From assembly GCF_000697965.2 (NCBI RefSeq), contig NZ_CP015880.1, forward strand, positions 1,860,001-1,924,000: a stretch of DNA of 64,000 nucleotides. Direction: 5' to 3'. Positions 1-7,113 of this stretch are shown piece by piece; position 1 is the stretch's first letter; each line of letters starts with the position of its first letter. A program made the translations under genes and the position numbers. The stretch comes from Ensifer adhaerens (lineage in GTDB: Bacteria; Pseudomonadota; Alphaproteobacteria; Rhizobiales; Rhizobiaceae). A model generated the notes under the pieces. That model was not told where the DNA came from. It saw only the letters and a list, made by a program, of their open reading frames with translations, and did no database searches.

Positions 1-498
1 ACTGTTGGCCATCGCATCGGCCTGCGCGGCAGGAGCCGCAGCCTCGCTCTCGGCCTCTACGGTCGCGGGCACCTCCACGGTTTTCGCTTCCTGCTGGCGC
101 GCGCGTTCGTCGGCGGCCGCCTTCCTGGCGGCGACCTGGGGCTCCGGCTTTTGCCGCGCCTCTTCCTTGGTGAGTTCACCCTTCAGCGCAACCTCCTGCG
201 CCCGCTCGCCGAAGGGCGCACCGTCGCGCGTGAGTTCAAACGTCAGGAAAGCGGCGGCGGGCACGACGAAAAGGGTTGCCAGTGCCGATCCTGCAAGCAG
301 TTTCCGGTTCATGATGGGGCTCCATATCCGGTTGAAGATGGAGCTTTGACGAACCGGCCGAACCGATCCTTGGGTGGCATTCGAATTTTCTTGCGGCTCG
401 TCGAAGGCCTGCATGGCCAAGGCGAGCGCACGGGCGCGCGCTTCCGCAGAAGCCTTCGGCGGGTTCATCCGGCCAAGCTTTTCGAAATCGTCGCTCAT
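1..498 (-). CDS. Membrane-anchored protein after ECF sigma factor, probable vWA/YfbK-like, partial
   Basis: The 166 visible codons run off the left edge, so the C-terminal part is missing. The start ATG at 498 lies two bases after the stop of the ECF sigma gene, so the two are co-transcribed and probably coupled. The first 60 residues are cytoplasmic-looking and Ala/Arg-rich. A single hydrophobic segment follows at about residues 66-86 (after MNRKLLAGSALATLF), then an Ala/Glu/Lys-rich, low-complexity linker. In rhizobia the gene in this position is often a von Willebrand factor A protein (YfbK type) with just such an N-terminus. That assignment is by context and N-terminal resemblance, because the vWA domain itself would lie outside the window. 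It may act as a membrane partner or anti-sigma-like regulator. An internal ATG at 312 is in frame but would remove the cytoplasmic segment. Confidence 0.6.
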   Translation of the reverse strand, partial: MSDDFEKLGRMNPPKASAEARARALALAMQAFDEPQENSNATQGSVRPVRQSSIFNRIWSPIMNRKLLAGSALATLFVVPAAAFLTFELTRDGAPFGERAQEVALKGELTKEEARQKPEPQVAARKAAADERARQQEAKTVEVPATVEAESEAAAPAAQADAMANS

Positions 499-500
499 GG

Positions 501-1046
501 TCACACTGCCTCCTTGCCGAGCAATGTCTTCAGGCGCTTGCGCGCTTCATGCACATGCCAGGATATGGTTGCCTCCGAACAGCCAAGCACGTCGGCGGCC
601 GCCGCATGGCTCAAGCCTTCGGCATAAACGAGCAGCACCGCATCGCACTGCTTTTCCGGCAGTTCCCGGACCGCGGCCCAGAGCGCCTCGCGCTGCTCTT
701 CGTCGGGATCCTGAGGGGGCGCTGCCGTCGCCTGCTCGCTGGCATAGGCCTGCAGGCGGCTGTTATCGCGTACCTGCCGCCGCCTATGGTCGCGCGCGGC
801 GTTCAACGTCAGCGTATAGAGCCAGGTGCGAAACCGGCTGGTGCCGCGAAAGCCGCGAATGGCGGCACCCAGCCTCAGGCAGACATCCTGGGCGATGTCC
901 TCTGCGTCAGAGACGTTTCCGGACCATCGCCAGGCGACCGCATGGACAAAATCATAGTGTCGCTCGACCAGCTGGCCAAAAGCCTGTCGGTCTCCATCCA
1001 CCGCCTTTTCGACGAGTTCAGCGTCCAAATCCGTGCCCGCCCTCAC
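501..1046 (-). CDS. ECF-family RNA polymerase sigma factor
   Basis: This 181-residue protein has the two-domain layout of extracytoplasmic-function sigma factors. Region 2 spans about residues 10-85, with the AEDIAQDVCLRL and FRTWLYTLTLNAARDHRRR motifs that contact core polymerase and the -10 element. A variable acidic linker follows, then region 4 at about 115-175 with the helix-turn-helix around LSHAAAADVLGCSEATISWHVHEARKRL that reads the -35 element. Its length is normal for the family. It would direct polymerase to a small regulon, and the gene directly downstream encodes a membrane-anchored protein that may sense or sequester it. The start chosen gives full region 2. The stimulus cannot be read from the sequence. 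Confidence 0.93.
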   Translation of the reverse strand: MRAGTDLDAELVEKAVDGDRQAFGQLVERHYDFVHAVAWRWSGNVSDAEDIAQDVCLRLGAAIRGFRGTSRFRTWLYTLTLNAARDHRRRQVRDNSRLQAYASEQATAAPPQDPDEEQREALWAAVRELPEKQCDAVLLVYAEGLSHAAAADVLGCSEATISWHVHEARKRLKTLLGKEAV

Positions 1047-1161
1047 CTCATTTGAACCTTAGACGTTGCAGGCTGCCCGTTCCTTGGGTGGGCGGCACAT
1101 TTTTTTCGGGGGAGGAGGAAAAGTGTGCGGTTTTCCGCCCGAATCCCGCGCCCAAGGAAAG

Positions 1162-1911
1162 TCAGCGTGGAAATTTTCCGACGACGGCGATGATCGGCCC
1201 CATCGGAAACAGCCGATCGTGGCGGTTGATATCAGGCGCATAGACGCTCGAAATCGTGCCGTCGAGGAAGAGCGCATTGGGGCAATCCAATGTATCGCGA
1301 AACAGCGTCGCGAAATCGTGGAACCGCACCGGCCGCTTCGAGACGACGAAAACCACCTCGCCCTCGGCCGTCACGCCGACGCCGTTGCGGGTCTTGTAAC
1401 TGGTGCTGTCGGGCAGGAAGCGCGGATGCAGCTTGCCGTCGATGACCAGCATCGGCCCGGATTGCGTGGCAAATCGCGGCGTGAGCCTGGCGTCGCGATA
1501 GGCGTCCGCCGCCATTACCCCCGCTTTGCCGTCGTCGACATAAAACACCCCGTTCGGCAAAAGGTGGAAATTGCCCCAGCCGGAATTGGTGTTGAGCGGC
1601 GCCTGCTCGCGCCCCTCCTCGATATGCAGGCCGACCGGCGACAGATCGTCGTGATACATGCCGCCGTTCATGGCGAAGCTCATGTATTCTTCGCGATGGC
1701 GCAGTTCGAGCGACAGCGCCCGGAAGGAGCGGAAGGGCACGCCCGCCTGGTCCTTGTTGTAGAGGCGGATATCGGTTGTCGCCGGATCGAAGCTGCAGGC
1801 GACATAGTCCTGGCCAAGATGGCTGACATCGCGGCAGGCGGCGAGCGCAGGCCCGGCAAGACCGGCCGAAAGAACGGCACCGACGAGAAAGGGTTTTGGA
1901 AAAAGCGGCAT
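1162..1911 (-). CDS. Secreted phosphodiester glycosidase family (DUF2233/NAGPA-like) protein
   Basis: The protein (249 residues from the ATG at 1911) starts with a clear signal peptide (basic PLFPKP, hydrophobic core, cleavage near GPALAA) and should be periplasmic. The body matches the family that includes E. coli YigE and the catalytic domain of human N-acetylglucosamine-1-phosphodiester alpha-N-acetylglucosaminidase. Visible family features are the MNGGMYHDDLSPVGLHIEEG block, the NGVGVTAEGEVVFVVS block and the CPNALFLDGTISSVY block with its Asp. A TTG start 10 codons upstream is possible but would put extra residues before the signal peptide. The substrate in bacteria is unknown. It sits alone, reading in the same direction as the ECF genes with about 115 bp between. 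Confidence 0.8.
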   Translation of the reverse strand: MPLFPKPFLVGAVLSAGLAGPALAACRDVSHLGQDYVACSFDPATTDIRLYNKDQAGVPFRSFRALSLELRHREEYMSFAMNGGMYHDDLSPVGLHIEEGREQAPLNTNSGWGNFHLLPNGVFYVDDGKAGVMAADAYRDARLTPRFATQSGPMLVIDGKLHPRFLPDSTSYKTRNGVGVTAEGEVVFVVSKRPVRFHDFATLFRDTLDCPNALFLDGTISSVYAPDINRHDRLFPMGPIIAVVGKFPR

Positions 1912-2001
1912 GGCGAAAGGTCCAATCGAATCAGCCGCCAAGCATGCCTGAGATTGCGGCTTATTCTGGCGCGGGCACAGGCGAAATTATACGCTTGGCG
2001 A

Positions 2002-2553
2002 CTAGCCGCCGACGATCGCCGCCATGGTGGTGACGAGACCGGCGATGCCGGCGAGACTTGCAAGGCCGAAGATCGCGCAAAGGCAGGCAAAGCCGCCGAC
2101 GCCTGCAAGCAGATAGGATTTGGGATCGCGGTTCAGCACATCCTGCGACAGCGACAAAAGCAGCCGCTTCTCTCTGAGCGTCGTTGCCACCTTCACCGCA
2201 TGGCGCCTCGCTTCTTTCTGGACCTCGCCGTAATTGTTGCCGATCGCCCAGAACGTGAGGAACAGGCCGAGCGCGCTGACGGTCAGCGCAAATTTTCTGA
2301 GGATGTCGATGGCATCGGGCAGAAGATCGCCGGTGAGAACCGAGCGGTCCACCAGCGCATCGAAGCCGGCAATGCAGGCGGTGATGACGGCCGCATGGCC
2401 GGCGCCGATCGCCAGCAGGCGCTTGAAAGCGTCCCCCAAAACCTGGCTGTTGGCCGCGTGAATACTGTCAAGCCGAGATATCTGCGCTTGCACGTCCTCG
2501 CGCGACAGGTGCGGAGGATAGTTGCTCACGGATACGACTGGGCTACCTCTCAT
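2002..2553 (-). CDS. Hypothetical membrane protein
   Basis: This 183-residue protein has no family I recognise. It has an N-terminal soluble stretch with a helical, coiled-coil-like character (residues 15-45) and hydrophobic segments at about 49-68, 88-108 and 147-180. The last is long enough for two short passes. A charged stretch (KEARRHAVKVATTLREKRLLL) lies between the second and third segments and should face the cytoplasm. Internal GTG codons near the N-terminus offer alternative starts. Nothing in its neighbours gives a role. Confidence 0.6.
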   Translation of the reverse strand: MRGSPVVSVSNYPPHLSREDVQAQISRLDSIHAANSQVLGDAFKRLLAIGAGHAAVITACIAGFDALVDRSVLTGDLLPDAIDILRKFALTVSALGLFLTFWAIGNNYGEVQKEARRHAVKVATTLREKRLLLSLSQDVLNRDPKSYLLAGVGGFACLCAIFGLASLAGIAGLVTTMAAIVGG

Positions 2554-2682
2554 ACGATGGACTCCAACGCCACGCCGTCCAGATCGTTATAAATTCGATA
2601 ATATTACCTTTCCACGACACCTCCAATTTTAGTCATTTTGGAGATTTGCACCATCTTTGCGCGCCAGAGTGGAGACCGGCGC

Positions 2683-3387
2683 TCACACTTCAAGCGCAGA
2701 CATATGGAAGCGCAACTGCTCGGGCGGGTAGCGATATTGGCTCCCGACGGGACAGGCAGCGCGCGACAGACAGCCATTCGCAAGGCAGCCCGCCCTGCCC
2801 GCGTCCGTGCGCAGGTGGCCGCGACAACGCCCGACATCGAAGCGTTCCCCTGCAAGCGCCGACGCCGGACAGCCCGAGATGCACGGCTTTTCGAGACAGT
2901 GGTCGCAAGGGTGGCTGGCGCTCGCTTCACCTGTCTCGCCAAGCGGGATACCGAAAGCAAGTGCGCCGCGGTAACCGTGCCACAGGCCGAAACGCGAATG
3001 GATGAGAATGCCCAGCGGCGACGGTTTCAGGCCTTCGGCCCTCATCGCCCACTGCTGGAACGGCTGCCACGGGGGATCCGACGGAAAGAAGGCGGTCGCC
3101 CCCTGCTCGCCGGCGACCGGATTGATGACGGCCTTCGACCAATTGTCGAGCGGATCGGCGCCGCCGCCATCCGACCGGGCTTGCCGCCACGCGCTGAACG
3201 GCTGCCACAGCGAACCGCCGATATTGCCAATCAGCACCACGCTTGCCGCCAGGCGGCCATCGACGAGCAGCGGTGCGACCTCACCGGAGGCGAAATTCAC
3301 GGTTCCGCGCAAAAAAAGACCGTGCGGCGCCAGCGCCGCACGGATCGTTTCGATTGTCTTGTCCGCTGTCGCGGAGGGCGCCGTCAT
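2683..3387 (-). CDS. QueG-like 4Fe-4S protein linked to the methyltransferase gene
   Basis: This 234-residue protein begins at the ATG at 3387, 107 bp after the mttB stop, and is very likely in its transcript. The C-terminal third carries iron-sulfur ligands: CDHCLEKPCISGCP followed by further cysteines in CRGH, CLANGC and ACP, enough for two 4Fe-4S clusters. The preceding segment (HSRFGLWHGYRGALAFGIPL) resembles the part of QueG and reductive dehalogenase-like proteins that joins a corrinoid-binding N-terminal domain to the Fe-S domain. Epoxyqueuosine reductase QueG is a B12/4Fe-4S enzyme. I infer that this protein handles or reduces corrinoid for the methyltransferase system. It could instead be a plain ferredoxin-type electron carrier. 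True QueG enzymes are longer (about 350 residues), so this is not queG itself. Confidence 0.7.
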   Translation of the reverse strand: MTAPSATADKTIETIRAALAPHGLFLRGTVNFASGEVAPLLVDGRLAASVVLIGNIGGSLWQPFSAWRQARSDGGGADPLDNWSKAVINPVAGEQGATAFFPSDPPWQPFQQWAMRAEGLKPSPLGILIHSRFGLWHGYRGALAFGIPLGETGEASASHPCDHCLEKPCISGCPASALAGERFDVGRCRGHLRTDAGRAGCLANGCLSRAACPVGSQYRYPPEQLRFHMSALEV

Positions 3388-3494
3388 TTCGGTTTCGGCC
3401 CCTGGTGTTCGTAATGCGGGCGCCAGACCTCCTTCTGGATCATGTCGGCCACCTGCGCCGCGCCGCCTTGCTCCCTGGCTCGCTCGGGACCCTT

Positions 3495-5069
3495 TCAGGT
3501 GAAAGCGTCCGGCATCGAGTCCTTGCGGCTGGCGATGAACGCCTTCAGCTTTTCGTCGATCTCGGGATCGAGGTAAGGCGCCTCGTAATGCTCCAGCCAA
3601 CTGCGGCAAAGCGCATTGGCGCGCTGCTCGATGCGCTTTTCGCCTTCCACCTCCCACTGTTCGAAGGAATTGTTGTCGGCAAGCGGCGAACGGTAGAAGG
3701 CCGTCTGGAAGTTGGCCTGGGTGTGGGCGCAGCCGAGATAGTGGCTGCCCGGGCCGACTTCGCGGATCGCGTCGAGCGCCTGGGCGTTTTCCGAGAGGTC
3801 AACGCCTTCGGCCATCTTCTGCATCATGCCGAGCTGGTCCTGGTCGATCATGAACTTCTCGTAGGACGAGATCAGACCGCCTTCGAGCCAGCCTGCCGCA
3901 TGCAGCACGAAATTGGTGCCGGCAAGAAGCGTCATGTTCAGCGTATTGGCCGATTCGTGCGCTGCCTGGGCGTCCGGAACCTTGGAGCCGCAGAGCGAGC
4001 CGCCGGTGCGGAAGGGAAGCTTCAGGCGACGGGCGAGCTGGGCGGCACCGTAGGAGACCAGCGACGGCTCCGGCGTACCGAAGGTCGGCGCGCCCGACTG
4101 CATCGAGATCGAGGCGGCGAAGGTGCCGAACAGCACCGGCGCGCCCTTGCGGATCAGCTGGGTGAAGGAGGCGCCGGCGAGAACTTCGGCGAGAATCTGC
4201 GTCAGCGTGCCGGCAACCGTCACCGGGCTCATGGCGCCCGACAGGATGAAGGGCGAGAGCACGCAGGCCTGGTTATGGCGCGCATAGACCTTCAGCGCCC
4301 CCACCATCGTCTCGTCGAAGACCATCGGCGAGTTGGCGTTGATGAGGTTCAGCGTAACGCAGTTGTTTTCGACGAAGTCGTCGCCGAAGACGATCTTCGC
4401 CATGGCGATCGTGTCTTCCGCCCGCTCCGGCGCCGTCACCGAGCCCATGAAGGGTTTGTCGGAATATTTGATATGGCTGTAGACCATATCGAGGTGGCGC
4501 TTGTTGACGGGGATGTCGACCGGCTCGCAGACCGTGCCGCCGGACGAGTGCATCGACGGCGCCATATAGGCGAGCTTCACGAAGTTGCGGAAATCCTCGA
4601 TCGTCGCATAGCGGCGGTTGCCTTCCAGATCGCGCACGAAGGGCGGGCCGTAGACCGGCGCGAAGATCGTCGCCTTGCCGCCGACCTGGGCGCTGCGCTC
4701 CGGGTTGCGGGCATGCCAGGTGAATTCGGAGGGTGCCGTTTTCAGAAGCTCGCGGCAGAGACCCTTGGGGAAATGCACGCGCTGGCCGCGCACGTCGGCG
4801 CCGGCCTGCTTCCAGAGTTCGAGCGCCTCGGCGTCGTCACGGAACTCGATGCCGATTTCCTCGAGGATCGTATCGGCATTGCGCTCGATCAGCTGCAGGC
4901 CTTCCTCGTCGAGCACCTCGTATTCGCGAATCTTGCGCTGGATATAGGGCAAAGACGGCCCCGGGCCGCCGCCGGTGCGCGATGCGCGCCTTGCTGCTGC
5001 TCCCCGTCCCTCGCCGCGTGCGCGGCGACCGCCGCCTTCAACCGCGCCCTGATCTGTCACGTCGCTCAT
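3495..5069 (-). CDS. Trimethylamine methyltransferase family protein (MttB superfamily, non-pyrrolysine)
   Basis: The 524 residues cover the whole MttB-type TIM-barrel length, from about residue 45 (YIQRKIREYEVLDEEGLQLIERNAD) to the C-terminal tail. Members move a methyl group from a tertiary or quaternary amine to the Co(I) of a corrinoid protein. There is no in-frame amber codon, so it belongs to the non-pyrrolysine branch. Characterised members of that branch act on quaternary amines such as glycine betaine, proline betaine or carnitine, and the substrate here cannot be told. Residues 12-36 form an Arg/Gly-rich, probably disordered N-terminal extension (GGGRRARG...RASRTGGG). The corrinoid protein gene is divergent across a 334-bp intergenic region, and a QueG-like Fe-S gene follows. 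The frame stays open for 36 codons after the TGA. Confidence 0.93.
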   Translation of the reverse strand: MSDVTDQGAVEGGGRRARGEGRGAAARRASRTGGGPGPSLPYIQRKIREYEVLDEEGLQLIERNADTILEEIGIEFRDDAEALELWKQAGADVRGQRVHFPKGLCRELLKTAPSEFTWHARNPERSAQVGGKATIFAPVYGPPFVRDLEGNRRYATIEDFRNFVKLAYMAPSMHSSGGTVCEPVDIPVNKRHLDMVYSHIKYSDKPFMGSVTAPERAEDTIAMAKIVFGDDFVENNCVTLNLINANSPMVFDETMVGALKVYARHNQACVLSPFILSGAMSPVTVAGTLTQILAEVLAGASFTQLIRKGAPVLFGTFAASISMQSGAPTFGTPEPSLVSYGAAQLARRLKLPFRTGGSLCGSKVPDAQAAHESANTLNMTLLAGTNFVLHAAGWLEGGLISSYEKFMIDQDQLGMMQKMAEGVDLSENAQALDAIREVGPGSHYLGCAHTQANFQTAFYRSPLADNNSFEQWEVEGEKRIEQRANALCRSWLEHYEAPYLDPEIDEKLKAFIASRKDSMPDAFT

Positions 5070-5258
5070 TCGCTTTTCCTCTCCCGCGCATCACTTTTTG
5101 CGCCTTCAAGCATCATTTGACCTTAATGCTACCAAGCATCGGGGGCCTTGCGGGTCTCAATGCGCCAAGGCATGGCGCAACTCGAACACTGCCGAGCGGC
5201 GACAAGGGGGCGCAAAAACCGCGTGGCGCGAATATATTGTTTTTGTTAAGAATATACA

Positions 5259-5277
5259 GGCGGCAAAAGAAGCCGCC
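5259..5277 (+). promoter_or_regulatory. Hairpin in the corrinoid-protein leader
   Basis: GGCGGC (5259-5264) pairs with GCCGCC (5272-5277) across a 7-base A-rich loop. It lies about 125 bp before the corrinoid-protein ATG, just downstream of an AT-rich stretch that could hold the promoter. A run of T follows only 10 bases later, so it could be a weak attenuator or part of a leader structure. The pairing is exact, but the function is a guess. Confidence 0.3.
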
Positions 5278-5294
5278 CTCCCGTCGCTTTTTGT

Positions 5295-5308
5295 CATATG
5301 CGACGTCG
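5295..5308. promoter_or_regulatory. Candidate operator shared with the MTHFR operon
   Basis: CATATGCGACGTCG ends 95 bp before the corrinoid-protein start and lies in the divergent mttB/corrinoid-protein intergenic region. Its core CGACGTCG is palindromic, so it could serve both directions. A copy differing at one of 14 positions, also preceded by TTTTTG, lies before the second methyl-transfer operon at 13860-13873. The rest of this intergenic region (5070-5403) is AT-rich near 5230-5255, with no other feature I can name. Confidence 0.45.
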
Positions 5309-5403
5309 CTTTCGAAAACAGATTTTTAGACATCGACCGCTATGGATTGATGGACGCGTCCGAAAATTTCGCGCGACCGTGCCAGGAACCGAGGAACCCC
5401 AAT

Positions 5404-6099
5404 ATGGCAGACGATGAAATCATTCTCGAGGACCTTTCCGACGAAGAACTCGTGCAGCAGATGCACGACGACCTCTATGACGGCCTGAAGGAGGAAATCG
5501 AGGACGGGACCAACATCCTGCTCAAGCGCGGCTGGACGCCTTACGACGTCCTGACCCAGGCGCTGGTCGAAGGCATGCGCATCGTCGGCATCGACTTCCG
5601 CGATGGCATCCTGTTCGTGCCGGAAGTGCTGCTCTCGGCCAACGCCATGAAGGCCGGCATGACCATCCTGCGCCCGCTTCTCGCCGAAACCGGCGCGCCG
5701 AAGCTCGGCAAGATGGTGATCGGCACCGTCAAGGGCGACATTCACGACATCGGCAAGAACCTCGTCGGCATGATGATGGAAGGTGCGGGCTTCGACGTCG
5801 TCGACCTCGGCATCAACAACCCGGTCGAAAACTATCTCGAAGCGATCGAGCGCGAGCAGCCGGATATTCTCGGCATGTCCGCGCTTCTGACCACCACCAT
5901 GCCCTACATGAAGGTCGTCATCGACACGCTCAAGGAAAAGGGCCTGCGCGACGACTACGTCGTTCTCGTCGGCGGTGCGCCGCTGAACGAGGAATTCGGC
6001 AAGGCCGTCGGTGCCGATGCCTATTGCCGCGATGCGGCGATTGCGGTCGAAACCGCCAAGGACTTCATGAAGCGCAAGCACAACCGCCTGGCCGGCTGA
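5404..6099 (+). CDS. Corrinoid (B12-binding) methyl-carrier protein, MtbC/MtgC type
   Basis: The 231-residue protein has the two domains of small methyltransferase corrinoid proteins. A helical cap spans about residues 12-95. A Rossmann-like B12 domain begins near 100 and carries the base-off lower-ligand motif GDIHDIGKN, with His114 as the cobalt ligand. The family SxL and GG motifs follow (SALLTTTM, VLVGGAPL). It shuttles a methyl group from MttB to a second methyltransferase. The ATG at 5404 follows a GAGGAACC ribosome site. A longer in-frame reading upstream is not needed. The first 34 residues hold 15 Asp/Glu and only one Lys, which is unusually acidic. The gene is divergent from mttB and ends in a strong terminator. 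Confidence 0.95.
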   Translation: MADDEIILEDLSDEELVQQMHDDLYDGLKEEIEDGTNILLKRGWTPYDVLTQALVEGMRIVGIDFRDGILFVPEVLLSANAMKAGMTILRPLLAETGAPKLGKMVIGTVKGDIHDIGKNLVGMMMEGAGFDVVDLGINNPVENYLEAIEREQPDILGMSALLTTTMPYMKVVIDTLKEKGLRDDYVVLVGGAPLNEEFGKAVGADAYCRDAAIAVETAKDFMKRKHNRLAG

Positions 6100-6121
6100 G
6101 CTTTGGACAGTCCGAAATGAC

Positions 6122-6158
6122 AAAGCCGGCCGCGTGGGTGAAATCCGCGGCCGGCTTT
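6122..6158 (+). terminator. Hairpin terminator after the corrinoid protein gene
   Basis: A perfect 13-bp inverted repeat (AAAGCCGGCCGCG at 6122-6134 and its complement at 6146-6158) with an 11-base loop lies 22 bases after the stop. It ends in TTT. With AAA/TTT at its ends it can work in both directions, so it may also stop the convergent entericidin gene. Confidence 0.8.
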
Positions 6159-6195
6159 CCTATGTCTGGCGAGCGTGCCTGGCAGGTTTGCCGGG

Positions 6196-6354
6196 TTAGT
6201 TGACGGAGTTTGCCACCTTCTTGCCGGCCGACTGTGTCGCGTTGACCGTGTTTGCGGTATCCTGTCCGATCCCGCGGATGGTGTTGCCGCAGGCGGTAAG
6301 CGTCGAAAGGGCGACGAGAACGGCGCCGACGGTTGCAAGGGTCTTTACTGTCAT
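6196..6354 (-). CDS. Entericidin A/B family small lipoprotein
   Basis: This 52-residue protein has a lipoprotein signal ending in the lipobox LTAC (Cys about residue 22), followed by the short amphipathic NTIRGIGQDTANTVNATQ stretch typical of entericidins. Family members are small envelope lipoproteins, made in pairs as toxin/antidote in E. coli and usually found alone in rhizobia under general stress control. It lies convergent with the corrinoid gene and divergent from the DUF1638 gene. It probably has nothing to do with methyl transfer. Confidence 0.88.
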   Translation of the reverse strand: MTVKTLATVGAVLVALSTLTACGNTIRGIGQDTANTVNATQSAGKKVANSVN

Positions 6355-6393
6355 GGTCAGGGTCCTTCCCGCTGATAGCCACATGGAATCAAG

Positions 6394-7014
6394 ATGGAAA
6401 AAGTATCGCCCGCAATAGAACGTGCACAACCGGAAAAAGTTCACGTGATCGGTTGCGGCGCCATCGCCCGCGAAATCCTGGCGATCTGCGAGGCGAACGG
6501 GCTTGGCCATATCGACCTCAACTGTCTGCCCGCCATCTGGCACAACACGCCCGACAAGATCACCCCGGGAATTCGCGACGCCATTGCCAAGGCCCGCGCC
6601 GAAGGCTTCGAGCGCATCTTCGTCGCCTATGCCGACTGCGGCACCGGCGGCCAGCTCGACCGACTTCTGGAGGAGGAAAAGGTCGAGCGTATCCCCGGTC
6701 CGCACTGTTACTCCTTCTTTGCCGGCAACGATGATTTCGCCCGCCGTTGGGACGACGACCTCACCGCCTTCTTCCTCACCGACTTTCTCGCCCGCCAGTT
6801 CGAGGCCTTCGTCATCGAACCGCTCGGCCTCAACCGGCACCCGGAGCTCCGGGACATGTATTTCGGCCACTACCGCAAGCTCGTCTATCTCTCGCAGCAG
6901 GAGGATGAAGGCTTGCAGGAGAAGGCGAGGAAGGCCGCCGAGCGGCTCGGGCTCGAATACGAATATCGCTTTACCGGTTACGGCGATCTGACGGGGTCGC
7001 TGCTGACGGCGTGA
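6394..7014 (+). CDS. DUF1638 protein associated with corrinoid methyltransferases
   Basis: This 206-residue soluble protein matches the DUF1638 family by VIGCGAIAREI near the N-terminus and YADCGTGG at about 79-86. Cys21, Cys44, His50, Cys82, His104 and Cys105 are visible and could form a metal or cobalt-ligand site. The biochemical role is not known to me. DUF1638 genes recur beside MttB-like and corrinoid-protein genes in bacteria and methanogenic archaea, which fits its place here. It may load, protect or sense the corrinoid, or act as an accessory methyltransferase component. It starts 295 bp after the corrinoid gene, beyond a terminator, so it probably has its own promoter in the short region shared with the entericidin gene. 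Confidence 0.8.
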   Translation: MEKVSPAIERAQPEKVHVIGCGAIAREILAICEANGLGHIDLNCLPAIWHNTPDKITPGIRDAIAKARAEGFERIFVAYADCGTGGQLDRLLEEEKVERIPGPHCYSFFAGNDDFARRWDDDLTAFFLTDFLARQFEAFVIEPLGLNRHPELRDMYFGHYRKLVYLSQQEDEGLQEKARKAAERLGLEYEYRFTGYGDLTGSLLTA

Positions 7015-7074
7015 ATTAGCGACATCATCAAGCTGAAATCGCAGACCCGAAACAGAGACTTTACGTCGAATCCA

Positions 7075-7100
7075 ATATAGGGTACCCCCCTATATAATAT
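7075..7100. promoter_or_regulatory. DmeR/RcnR-type operator before dmeF
   Basis: A 26-bp AT-rich inverted repeat interrupted by a C6 tract (ATATAGGGTACCCCCC, then TATATAATAT) ends 13 bp before the dmeF ATG. Operators of the RcnR/FrmR/DmeR regulators have exactly this G/C-tract-between-AT-arms form. From memory, the DmeR box of Rhizobium leguminosarum is nearly the same. Placed over the promoter and ribosome site, it would repress dmeF and dmeR until Ni(II) or Co(II) binds the regulator. Confidence 0.8.
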
Positions 7101-7113
7101 TGGAGGCATCGAC

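Noticed and set aside
3495..3497. TGA at the mttB end read as selenocysteine or as readthrough like pyrrolysine in MttB
   Set aside because: The normal MttB C-terminus is reached at this stop, the tail beyond has no family match, no in-frame amber exists and I see no insertion element. Kept only as a low-interest open frame.
3243..5120. A 625-codon plus-strand frame across mttB
   Set aside because: Mirror frame of the MttB gene in GC-rich DNA, with no domain and no ribosome site.
5098..5403. An N-terminal extension of the corrinoid protein by about 100 residues
   Set aside because: The extension has no domain, crosses the likely promoter and hairpin, and the ATG at 5404 has a good ribosome site and the family-length protein.
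7075..7100. The AT-rich inverted repeat before dmeF as a terminator
   Set aside because: It sits next to the dmeF ribosome site, has a C6 centre without a U-tract, and fits the DmeR/RcnR operator form much better.
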